17,705 nucleotides of DNA from Streptosporangiaceae bacterium. Its GTDB lineage: Bacteria; Actinomycetota; Actinomycetes; Streptosporangiales; Streptosporangiaceae. The position numbers and the translations under genes were made by a program. The stretch is from positions 1-17,705 of the forward strand of contig JASHQP010000092.1 in NCBI GenBank assembly GCA_030039095.1. Reading direction: 5' to 3'. Numbering within the stretch: the first letter of the stretch is position 1; the number at the start of each line of letters is the position of its first letter. Below, piece by piece: positions 1 through 6,167 of the stretch. Under the pieces are notes generated by a model. It saw nothing but the letters and a program-made list of their open reading frames with translations, did no database searches and had not been told where the DNA came from.

Positions 1-47
1 CCCGCTCGATGTGGATCATGAAGTCAGCCTTTCGCCACGCACGCTCG

Positions 48-293
48 TCACATCAGGCCGCTGTCCCGGCCGCTCATGCGCTGCCGTATGAAGTTCCAGA
101 TCTCGCCGGCGTCGCCGGGTTCCTCGCCCAGCACCACGATCACTTTCTCGCCGCCCGCATCGAGCACGAGCGTGCGGTCACCGTCGGCCGGGCGGCGCGC
201 CGCGGTCCGCAGCGACGACGGCATCGCGGGCGGCGGCGCCGCGGGGGGCAGGTACGCGGCCAGGTCAATTTCATCGGACCGGCCGGTTCCCAT
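48..293 (-). CDS. Small hypothetical protein (81 aa)
   Basis: I do not recognise this family. The ATG at 293-291 is preceded by a good ribosome-binding site (GGGGAG about 6 nt upstream), which favours it over a longer reading through the same frame whose upstream half is only the shadow of the neighbouring gene. The N-terminal half is proline/alanine-rich and probably flexible. The C-terminal half (about residues 42-75) has alternating hydrophobic and charged residues (DRTLVLDAGGEKVIVVLGEE, then GDAGEIWNFIRQRM), as expected for a beta hairpin followed by a helix. There is no signal peptide or membrane segment. It lies 44 bp downstream of the membrane-protein gene on the same strand and could be the last gene of that small operon. 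Codon usage is typical of the window. Its reality is fairly likely; its function is unknown. Confidence 0.55.
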   Translation of the reverse strand: MGTGRSDEIDLAAYLPPAAPPPAMPSSLRTAARRPADGDRTLVLDAGGEKVIVVLGEEPGDAGEIWNFIRQRMSGRDSGLM

Positions 294-337
294 CTGACTC
301 CCCGCTCGCAAAGGACGATGTATTCCAAGCCGGTAGA

Positions 338-907
338 TTACCGGCTTCTGCGGCCGTTGCAACCCCTTGGCCAGAAGAAAACGGAAGGTTTTCCCGGCGC
401 TTCTGCGCCTAACATGGAAACTATCGGAAGCTTGGCGGGCGGGTCCGATAACAGCTTGCGGTCCGCCAGGCCGCCGCGGGCGGGGCGGCCCGGGCGTCCG
501 CTCTTGCGAGGCTCGGACAGGCGGTCCGGGCGCAGGCCGAAGAAGATGCCGAGCATCGCGGTCAGGTCGACGATCGCGATGAGCCCGCCGATGTAGGGTC
601 CCGGCCCGCCCAGCCAGGCGAGGTAGCCGCAGAACGACAGCACCACGATCAGCGCGCCGAGCGCCCTGGGGCGCCCGGCCTGGGCCAGCCGCTCCGGGAT
701 CTCGTACGGCGCCCGGTCCACGTAGTTGGCGGTCGCCGCCCTTTCCTGCGCGATCTTGAGCCACAGGTCGTAGAGCTCGGGCGCCTGCTCGCGCAGCGTG
801 ACGGCCTGGTCGAGGGACAGGACCTCGGTCCGCACCGGTGGCCGCGGGAGTGATCCCGCGAGGGGGTCGGACGGCCCGGTCTGGGGGAGGGGATCGCTAT
901 CGGTCAC
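338..907 (-). CDS. Small membrane protein, two predicted TM helices (hypothetical)
   Basis: This is a 189-aa product starting with GTG at 907. Residues 1-28 are proline-rich, residues 30-76 are a charged amphipathic segment (LDQAVTLREQAPELYDLWLK), and two hydrophobic helices follow at about 82-99 and 104-124. The arrangement of a helical cytosolic head followed by a short TM hairpin loosely resembles DUF2335-type membrane proteins, but this is only an impression. The tail after residue 130 is basic and low-complexity, so the conserved part may end there. The start codon overlaps the end of the upstream small gene by 11 nt, and no strong ribosome-binding site is visible, so translation is probably coupled to that gene. 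No function can be assigned. Confidence 0.55.
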   Translation of the reverse strand: MTDSDPLPQTGPSDPLAGSLPRPPVRTEVLSLDQAVTLREQAPELYDLWLKIAQERAATANYVDRAPYEIPERLAQAGRPRALGALIVVLSFCGYLAWLGGPGPYIGGLIAIVDLTAMLGIFFGLRPDRLSEPRKSGRPGRPARGGLADRKLLSDPPAKLPIVSMLGAEAPGKPSVFFWPRGCNGRRSR

Positions 908-1199
908 CCGTTAACACCACACCCGCCTTGTCCTGGGCCCGCGTGGCCGGCTCGCGGCGAGCCACCGTGCGTGCAGGCTCGTGCTGCGCCGCCATCGGGG
1001 CGAGTTCGCGATGAGCCGCCATGATCGTGTCCATGGCGGCGACGAACGGGTCGGGCCGTGTGCCTGGGTCAGGAGGCTCCGGCAGGCTGCGGCGAACCAG
1101 CCGCAGCACCGTGGCGCCGGTCACGTCGAAGATCGCCGAGATGCCCAGGCGAAAGGCGAGGACCCGGTGGACTCGGCGAGCAGACCCGACCGACGGCAT
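897..1199 (-). CDS. Small hypothetical protein (100 aa)
   Basis: The reading frame runs from ATG at 1199 to TAG at 897. The central part (HRVLAFRLGISAIFDVTGAT, then LRLVRRSLPEPP) reads like a conserved small actinobacterial protein: a short hydrophobic helix followed by basic residues and a proline linker. A helical MDTIMAAHRELAPM segment comes next. The last 25 residues are arginine/alanine-rich and probably disordered. The overlap with the next gene (11 nt) supports a two-gene operon. The ribosome-binding site is weak (GGGGAAAAG region). A 10-bp hairpin lies just upstream and separates it from the amidohydrolase gene. I do not recognise the family. Confidence 0.5.
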   Translation of the reverse strand: MPSVGSARRVHRVLAFRLGISAIFDVTGATVLRLVRRSLPEPPDPGTRPDPFVAAMDTIMAAHRELAPMAAQHEPARTVARREPATRAQDKAGVVLTGDR

Positions 1200-1218
1200 G
1201 AGTGGACTTTTCCCCGGT

Positions 1219-1245
1219 TCTCCCCGGCCCGAAACGCCGGGGAGA
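1219..1245 (-). terminator. Hairpin downstream of the amidohydrolase gene
   Basis: A perfect 10-bp inverted repeat (TCTCCCCGGC / GCCGGGGAGA) surrounds a 7-nt loop. It starts about 30 nt after the amidohydrolase stop codon on the same strand. There is no T-run after it, which is common for actinomycete terminators. It could instead be a structured leader for the small gene starting at 1199. Confidence 0.45.
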
Positions 1246-1276
1246 CGCCAGGGTCGCGGAGAACCGTCAGCCCAGG

Positions 1277-2746
1277 TCAGGCCGGTGTCTCAGGCTCCTG
1301 CGCTGTCTTCCAGGCCGCGGTTTCCTTGTACGTGTAGGGGTTGTCGAGGACCTGCTTCTCCGGGATCTCCGGGTGCATGCCCTCGGTCCACGCGTCGGGC
1401 CCGAGCACGCCCTGGAGGTACTCGACGGTCTGGCCCACCGCGTCCCTGGCCCTGGCCAGGTCGGCGCCGACGAGCTGGTGCGCGTGCTTGACCACCCGGC
1501 CGTTGACCATGACCGTGTGCACGTCACCGCGCTGGGCCTGGAAGACCACGTGGCCGTAGGGGTTGAGCACCGGGTACATGGCGGGCGAGGCGTCGTTCTT
1601 GATCAGCACCAGGTCCGCCTGCTTGCCCGGCTCCAGGCTGCCGATCACCGCGTCGAGCCCCAGCGCCCGGGCGCCGCCGCGGGTGGCCCAGTCGACGACC
1701 TGCTCGGCCCGCAGGTAGTGGTTGGTCACGGTGTCCCCCCGGCCGTGGGCCTCCAGGTGCTCGCGTGCCCGGTCGGCGCTGAGCGTCGCGCGCATCGCCG
1801 AGAACAGGTCGCCGCTCCACCACACGCTGGTGTCCATGGACAGCGACACGCCGATGCCGTGCTCCCGCAACGTCCAGGTGGGCGGGTAGCCCTGGCCCGC
1901 GCTCTGCTCGCTCTCGGTGGACACCGACACCGAGCCGCCGGTGGCGGCGATCCGCTGGTAGGAGTCCGGGCTGAGCGACGCCGCGTGCACGTAGATCGTG
2001 GACGGCGTCATGAACCCGCCCTCGTGCATCATCCGGATGCTGTCGTCCTTGGTCACGCCCCAGACCCCGGCGTGCGTGGTCACCGGCACGCCGAGGTCGG
2101 CGGCCACCTCGAACGCCGCCTTCTCCGGGAACGCGGGATCCCCGGTGACGTCGAACGCGATCTGGAAGCCGAGCATGTCGCCCTTGCCGTCGAACCGGCG
2201 CCGGTAGAAGTCGCGGAACTCGGGCGCCGCCGTCCACTCCCAGGGGGCCTGGTGAATGTTGCCATAGGCGAGCACGAACCGCCCGGGCACCTCCTCCAGC
2301 GCGTCGGCCGCCGCTTCCGCGTGCTCGGTCGTCCGCAGCCCGTGCGACCAGTCGACCGTGGTGGTGACTCCGGCGTCGACCGACTCGATCGCGGACAGCA
2401 GGTTGCCCGCGTAGATGTCCATCGGCCGGAATGATTTGCCCCAGTTCAGGTAGTTCCAGACGAAGTACTGGGTGAGAGTCCAGTCCGCGCCGTAGCCGCG
2501 CATGGCGGTCTGCCACATGTGCCGGTGCGTGTCGATCATGCCGGGCATCAGGATGCCGCCGGACGCGTCGATCTCGGCCGCGTCGCCGGGCACGTCCAGG
2601 CCCGTTCCCACCGCGGCGATGCGGTCGCCCGAGACCAGGACGTCGGCGTCGCGGTGGACGGTATGGGCGCCGTCCATGGTCAGGACGATCGCGTTGCGGA
2701 ACACCACAGGCCGGCCCGGGGCCAGGTCTTCGGCTGCTGCGGTCAT
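1277..2746 (-). CDS. Metal-dependent amidohydrolase, COG0402 (MtaD/TrzN/AtzB-like)
   Basis: A cytosolic 489-aa member of the amidohydrolase superfamily, in the cytosine/adenosine-deaminase-related subgroup that hydrolyses C-N or C-halogen bonds on heterocycles. Residues 15-70 form the N-terminal part of the small beta-sandwich, ending in GGILMPGMIDTHRHMW. Expected metal ligands are visible: H74 and H76 (THRH), H225 (VTTHAG), H254 (YVHAAS) and D305 (SLSMDTS). The STESEQSAGQG stretch near 276-286 sits where the family has its substrate loop. The C-terminal beta-sandwich carries GSLEPGKQADLVLI. I chose ATG 2746 because GGAGG sits 5 nt upstream; the in-frame GTG at 2752 overlaps that site. It is divergent from the CoA-transferase operon with only 56 bp between. 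The substrate cannot be read from sequence. The context hints at an N-containing or cyclic precursor of the ring-cleavage pathway, which is inference. Confidence 0.88.
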   Translation of the reverse strand: MTAAAEDLAPGRPVVFRNAIVLTMDGAHTVHRDADVLVSGDRIAAVGTGLDVPGDAAEIDASGGILMPGMIDTHRHMWQTAMRGYGADWTLTQYFVWNYLNWGKSFRPMDIYAGNLLSAIESVDAGVTTTVDWSHGLRTTEHAEAAADALEEVPGRFVLAYGNIHQAPWEWTAAPEFRDFYRRRFDGKGDMLGFQIAFDVTGDPAFPEKAAFEVAADLGVPVTTHAGVWGVTKDDSIRMMHEGGFMTPSTIYVHAASLSPDSYQRIAATGGSVSVSTESEQSAGQGYPPTWTLREHGIGVSLSMDTSVWWSGDLFSAMRATLSADRAREHLEAHGRGDTVTNHYLRAEQVVDWATRGGARALGLDAVIGSLEPGKQADLVLIKNDASPAMYPVLNPYGHVVFQAQRGDVHTVMVNGRVVKHAHQLVGADLARARDAVGQTVEYLQGVLGPDAWTEGMHPEIPEKQVLDNPYTYKETAAWKTAQEPETPA

Positions 2747-2802
2747 GGGCACCTCCGGTGGGCGTTTGTCCCTGCTAAGGGTGTCTTCGCTAGAGTAGGG
2801 CC
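2747..2802. promoter_or_regulatory. Compact divergent promoter region; leaderless start for the CoA-transferase
   Basis: This 56-bp gap must drive both the leftward amidohydrolase and the rightward CoA-transferase. On the plus strand TAGAGT at 2791-2796 fits the actinobacterial -10 pattern TANNNT and ends 6 nt before the GTG at 2803. TTGTCC at 2766-2771 is a possible -35, with a long 19-nt spacer. No Shine-Dalgarno sequence precedes the GTG. The predicted start of transcription therefore coincides with the start codon, the signature of a leaderless mRNA. The same bases read TACTCT on the minus strand and could serve as an overlapping -10 for the amidohydrolase, which has a proper ribosome-binding site (GGAGG). 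Confidence 0.5.
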
Positions 2803-3996
2803 GTGGCGGCCCCGGAGAGCTCGGAAGCTGAGCCCGGCGGGCACGAGGCCGCCGGCCCGCTGTCCGGGCTTCTCGTGGCCGACTTCTCCCGTGTGCTGGC
2901 CGGGCCGTACTGCACGATGCTGCTGGCCGACCTCGGCGCCGACGTGATCAAGGTGGAGAGCCCCGGCGGCGACGACACCAGGGGCTGGGTCCCGCCGGCG
3001 CGCGGCGGCGTGTCCACGTACTTCCTCGCGATCAACAGGAACAAGCGTTCGGTAGCGCTCGATCTTCGCGACGAGCCTGAACGCGCCGCCGCCGCCGAAC
3101 TGGCCCGCCGCGCGGACATCATGGTGGAGAACTTCAAGCCGGGCGGGCTGGCCAGGTTCGGCCTCGACTACGCGTCGGTCAGCGCGACCAATCCCGGGAT
3201 CATCTACGCGTCGATCAGCGGGTTCGGCTTCACCGGGGGCAGGGACATCCCCGGCTACGACCTCGTGGTCCAGGCCATGTCCGGCCTGATGAGCCTCACC
3301 GGTGACCCGGACGGGCCGCCGTACCGGGCCGGCATCTCCGCGTTCGACGTGATGGCGGGCATGCACACCGCGATCGGCATCCTGGCCGCGCTGAATCACC
3401 GCAACCACACCGGCCAGGGCCAGCAGGTGCAGGCCAACCTGCTGTCGTCCGCGCTGTCCGGGATGGTGAACCAGACCAGCGCCTACGCGGCGGGCGGCGT
3501 CGTCCCGTTCCGCATGGGCAACTCGCATCCCAGCCTGTTCCCGTACGAGCCGATGCCCACCGGCACCAAGGACATGATCATCACCGCCGGCAACGACGCG
3601 CAGTTCCGCAAGCTGTGCGGGGTGCTCGGCGCGCCCGAGCTCGCAGACGACCCCCGGTTCGCCAAGGCGGGTGACCGCACCGCCAACCGGGAGGAACTGC
3701 GCCCGCTGCTGGCCGGGCGGCTCGAGCTGCGCCCGGCGGACGAGTGGTTCACCGAGCTGATCAAGGCCGGTGTTCCGTGTGGCCCGATCAACACCGTCGA
3801 TGACGGCATCAAGTTCGCCGAGGGCATCGGCCTGGAGCCGGTGGTGATCGCTGGCGAGGGCGACGCCGGGACGCCGACGATCAGGAACCCGCTGCGGTTC
3901 TCGGCCACGCCGCCGCGCTACACGCTGCCGCCGCCCGCGCTCGACGAGCACGGAGCGGAGATCCGGCGCTGGCTGGCCGAGGAGACGCCGAGATGA
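2803..3996 (+). CDS. Class III CoA-transferase (CaiB/BaiF family)
   Basis: The 397-aa product has the usual length of family III CoA-transferases, which move CoA between carboxylic acids through an enzyme-bound aspartyl thioester. Recognisable blocks are ADFSRVLAGPYCTMLLADLG (residues 26-45), VIKVESPGGDDTR (48-60), NRNKRSVALDL (78-88), VENFKPGGL (108-116) and PGYDLVVQAMSGLM (150-163). D182 in GISAFDVMAG is the expected catalytic aspartate. The start is GTG 2803, with no ribosome-binding site but a well-placed -10 box, so it is probably leaderless. It overlaps the next gene by ATGA. The natural acid is unknown. Neighbours suggest it activates an organic acid from ring fission for cleavage by the citryl-CoA-lyase-like protein, which is inference. 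Confidence 0.93.
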   Translation: MAAPESSEAEPGGHEAAGPLSGLLVADFSRVLAGPYCTMLLADLGADVIKVESPGGDDTRGWVPPARGGVSTYFLAINRNKRSVALDLRDEPERAAAAELARRADIMVENFKPGGLARFGLDYASVSATNPGIIYASISGFGFTGGRDIPGYDLVVQAMSGLMSLTGDPDGPPYRAGISAFDVMAGMHTAIGILAALNHRNHTGQGQQVQANLLSSALSGMVNQTSAYAAGGVVPFRMGNSHPSLFPYEPMPTGTKDMIITAGNDAQFRKLCGVLGAPELADDPRFAKAGDRTANREELRPLLAGRLELRPADEWFTELIKAGVPCGPINTVDDGIKFAEGIGLEPVVIAGEGDAGTPTIRNPLRFSATPPRYTLPPPALDEHGAEIRRWLAEETPR

Positions 3997-4808
3997 CCGG
4001 CCCGGCCCCGCGCTATCCGACCTCGCTCGGCACCTCGGACGCCGACACGATCACGCTGCTGGGCCAGGACCTGGCCGCCGACCTGATGGGCAAGGTCTCG
4101 TTCGGCGAGCTCGCGCTGTGGCTGGTGACACAGCGCCGGCCCACCCCAGGCCAGGTCGCGGTGTTCGAGGCGGTGCTCGTGGCGCTGGCCGACCACGGCT
4201 TCACGCCGACCGCGATCGCGGCCCGGCTGACGTACCTGAGCGCACCCGACTCGGTGCAGGGCGCGCTGGCGGCCGGCTTGCTGGGCGGCGGGTCGCGGTT
4301 TCTCGGCGTGACCGAGGACACCGGCCGGTTTCTCGCCGACGCGCTGGCCGAGGCGGGCGAACCGCTCCCCGTCGACGACGCCGGCTGGGACGCGATCGCG
4401 CTGGCCGCGGTGCGCCGGGCCCGCGAGGCGGGGCGGCTGATCCCCGGGCTCGGCCATCCGGTGCACAAGGTCACCGACCCGCGCACGCCGGTGCTGATCG
4501 CGATCGCGGAGCGCAGCGGCCTGCGCGGCCCGCACCTGCGGCTGTTCGAGGCGATCGGCCGGGTCCACCCGCAGGTGCTCGGGCGCACCCTGCCGCTGAA
4601 CGGGGCGGGCACCTCCGGAGCCGCCCTCGCCGACCTCGGCCTGCCGGTCGGGCTGCTGCGCGGGTTCGCGCTGCTGGCCAGGACCGCGGGGCTGCTCGGC
4701 CAGCTCGCCGAGGAGCAGCGCCGCCCGATCGGCATGGACGTCTACCTAGCCGTCGACCGTAATGTCGACTACAGCCCGCCCAGCCCACCCGGCCCCCCTC
4801 AGCAATAA
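3993..4808 (+). CDS. Citrate synthase-like / citryl-CoA lyase family protein
   Basis: A 271-aa protein of the citrate synthase superfamily in its short form, as in citryl-CoA lyase, which splits citryl-CoA to acetyl-CoA and oxaloacetate. Family marks include the N-terminal SLGTSDADTITLLGQDLAAD (11-30), FGELALWLVT (37-46), a PTPGQ motif near 50-54, the CoA-site-like PGLGHPVHKVTDPR (151-164, with H155 equivalent to the second catalytic His of citrate synthase) and RPIGMDVYLAVDR near the end. The first catalytic His region (HGG in synthases) reads VQGALAAGLLGGG, as is usual for the lyase branch. The catalytic-Asp region reads LPLNGAGTSGAAL, without an obvious Asp. Translation is coupled to the CoA-transferase (ATGA). 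The proline-rich tail (262-271) looks dispensable. The role proposed here is C-C cleavage of the CoA thioester made by its neighbour. Confidence 0.85.
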   Translation: MTGPAPRYPTSLGTSDADTITLLGQDLAADLMGKVSFGELALWLVTQRRPTPGQVAVFEAVLVALADHGFTPTAIAARLTYLSAPDSVQGALAAGLLGGGSRFLGVTEDTGRFLADALAEAGEPLPVDDAGWDAIALAAVRRAREAGRLIPGLGHPVHKVTDPRTPVLIAIAERSGLRGPHLRLFEAIGRVHPQVLGRTLPLNGAGTSGAALADLGLPVGLLRGFALLARTAGLLGQLAEEQRRPIGMDVYLAVDRNVDYSPPSPPGPPQQ

Positions 4809-4820
4809 AACGGAGCCGCC

Positions 4821-5681
4821 ATGGCGACCATCGCAGCGGTCATCGCGTCCACGCACCACCCGTTCTACCTCCGCGCGTCCACGGCCACCGGCGAGGACCG
4901 GCCGCCCTTCGCCGACGAGTGGGTCGCCAAGATCGAGGCGTTCCGGGAGACCCTCACCCGGGCCCGCCCCGACGTGCTGGTGATGGTCGGCAGCGACCAT
5001 TTCCACCAGCTCTGGCTGGACAACATGCCGCAGTTCCTGATCGGCAAGGCGCCGTTCTACGACGCGAACTACTACAACGAGGAGCGGGAGTTCGGCCTGC
5101 CGCGGATGGGCCTGCGCGGCGACGAGGAACTGTCGGCGTATCTGCTGCGCGGTGGCATCGACGCGGGCTTCGACCTGGCGTTCAGCAACGAGCTGCGGGT
5201 CGACCACTCCATCACCTGCCCGATCATCACCCTGCGCCCGCAGGCTGACCTGCCGATCGTGCCGGTGTATACGAACATCTTCGCCCCGCCGATGCCGCAG
5301 CCCAGGCGCTTCGTCGAGCTCGGCCAGGCGATCCGCGCCCTGGTCGAGGCCTGGCCGAGCGACAAGCGGGTGGCGATCATCGGCACCGGCCACCTGTCGC
5401 TCGAGCTCGGCGGGCCCCGCCAGTTCGGCCCGCACGGCCCGGATCCCGAGTTCGACAGCAGGGCCGTGGAATGGATCGCCTCGTCGGACCTGAAATCGGC
5501 GCTGGCCGAGGTCAGCCTCGACAGCCTGTGGCTGCCAGGAAACGCCACGCACGGCTTCATGGACTTCATGCTGATGATGGGCGTGGCGGGGGAGAACGTG
5601 CGGGCCGACTACACCGACTCGCTCGACCTGTTCCACACGATGGAGGCCTACTTCACCTGGTACCCGGAGGGCTCCCCATGA
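4821..5681 (+). CDS. LigB-type class III extradiol dioxygenase homologue (catalytic subunit)
   Basis: This 286-aa protein belongs to the LigB superfamily of non-haem Fe(II) ring-cleavage dioxygenases. ATG 4821 follows GGAG by 5-7 nt. Clear family features are STHHPF (10-15; H12 equivalent to the first Fe ligand), SDHFH (58-62; H60 the second ligand) followed by DNMPQFLIG (67-75), RVDHSITCPIITL (126-138) and VPVYTNIFAPPMPQPRRFVELG (spanning 147-168). Two places look abnormal. The usual GGLSH block reads GHLSL (190-194), so the acid-base His appears displaced to H191. The usual HE before the last helix reads HG (244-245), so the third Fe ligand (Glu) appears missing. These readings are from memory of the family, not from an alignment. 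The gene overlaps its LigA partner by ATGA. The substrate is unknown. Confidence 0.88.
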   Translation: MATIAAVIASTHHPFYLRASTATGEDRPPFADEWVAKIEAFRETLTRARPDVLVMVGSDHFHQLWLDNMPQFLIGKAPFYDANYYNEEREFGLPRMGLRGDEELSAYLLRGGIDAGFDLAFSNELRVDHSITCPIITLRPQADLPIVPVYTNIFAPPMPQPRRFVELGQAIRALVEAWPSDKRVAIIGTGHLSLELGGPRQFGPHGPDPEFDSRAVEWIASSDLKSALAEVSLDSLWLPGNATHGFMDFMLMMGVAGENVRADYTDSLDLFHTMEAYFTWYPEGSP

Positions 5682-6040
5682 GCAAGTACCTCCTCGACAA
5701 GTTCCTCTACACGATCGACCGCGACCCAGAGCTCGTCGAGCGCTACCGCGAGGACCCGCGCGGCACGGTGGACTGGTGGGAGTCCGAGCGGGCGAACGTG
5801 ATTCTCAACTGCCCGGCGGCCGAGCGGAGCACCTGGCTGGGTTTCAGCGGCGCAGAGCGCGAAGCCCTGGGCACGCATGACTACGTGGCCCTCTTTGAGC
5901 TCGGGGCGCACACGTTCCTGCTGCTCACGCTCTTCATCGCGCTGTTCGAGCGCGACTACGCCGAGCCCCTGGCGTTCCAGCGGGAATTCGCGGCGCGGCT
6001 CGGTCACTGGAAGGTGCCGTATCCCGATATATCGACCTGA
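5678..6040 (+). CDS. LigA-type small subunit of extradiol dioxygenase
   Basis: A 120-aa helical protein of the LigA superfamily, the small subunit that caps the active site of LigB enzymes such as protocatechuate 4,5-dioxygenase. LLDKFLYTIDRDPELVERYR (5-24) and the following W-rich WWES segment resemble the LigA start. LTLFIALFERDYAEP (83-97) and LGHWKVPYPD end the domain. The start ATG 5678 overlaps the LigB stop codon by 4 nt, with GGAGGG about 7 nt upstream. Residues 74-91 are hydrophobic but shorter and more amphipathic than a typical membrane helix. The gene is the last of the 2803-6040 operon. Separate LigA and LigB genes, rather than a fusion, point to the protocatechuate-dioxygenase type of assembly. 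Confidence 0.82.
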   Translation: MSKYLLDKFLYTIDRDPELVERYREDPRGTVDWWESERANVILNCPAAERSTWLGFSGAEREALGTHDYVALFELGAHTFLLLTLFIALFERDYAEPLAFQREFAARLGHWKVPYPDIST

Positions 6041-6047
6041 ACGTGAC

Positions 6048-6062
6048 GGCCCGGGGCGGGCC
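6048..6062 (+). terminator. Short GC hairpin after the LigA gene
   Basis: GGCCCG / CGGGCC forms a 6-bp stem with a 3-nt loop, beginning 8 nt after the stop codon. There is no T-run. It is the only obvious end signal for the catabolic operon before the proS promoter region. Confidence 0.35.
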
Positions 6063-6097
6063 AGGCGAGCCACCGGGCGTCTCGTTCCGTAATCAAA

Positions 6098-6126
6098 TTT
6101 TCAGTGGCGGCCTGAGCCTGTATCTT
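6098..6126 (+). promoter_or_regulatory. Possible proS promoter
   Basis: TTTTCA (6098-6103) and TATCTT (6121-6126) are separated by 17 bp in a locally A+T-rich stretch. The inferred start of transcription is near 6133, giving a 35-nt leader. No T-box or other riboswitch fold was recognised. Confidence 0.3.
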
Positions 6127-6167
6127 CTGGCCGACACCTAACTCCGACTCTGGGGGCATTGGCAGGC

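Noticed and set aside
1202..2434. Long plus-strand open frame (410 codons) opposite the amidohydrolase gene
   Set aside because: It is the antisense shadow of a gene with clear amidohydrolase motifs; its composition (V/H/R/G-rich, no family motif) is typical of shadows in high-G+C DNA.
2743..3951. Long minus-strand open frame opposite the CoA-transferase
   Set aside because: It is the antisense shadow of an unmistakable CaiB-family gene; its product is R/H/G-rich and has no recognisable domain.
6041..6167. T-box riboswitch ahead of proS
   Set aside because: The gap is only 127 bp, the predicted leader is about 35 nt, and no T-box consensus or specifier stem is visible.
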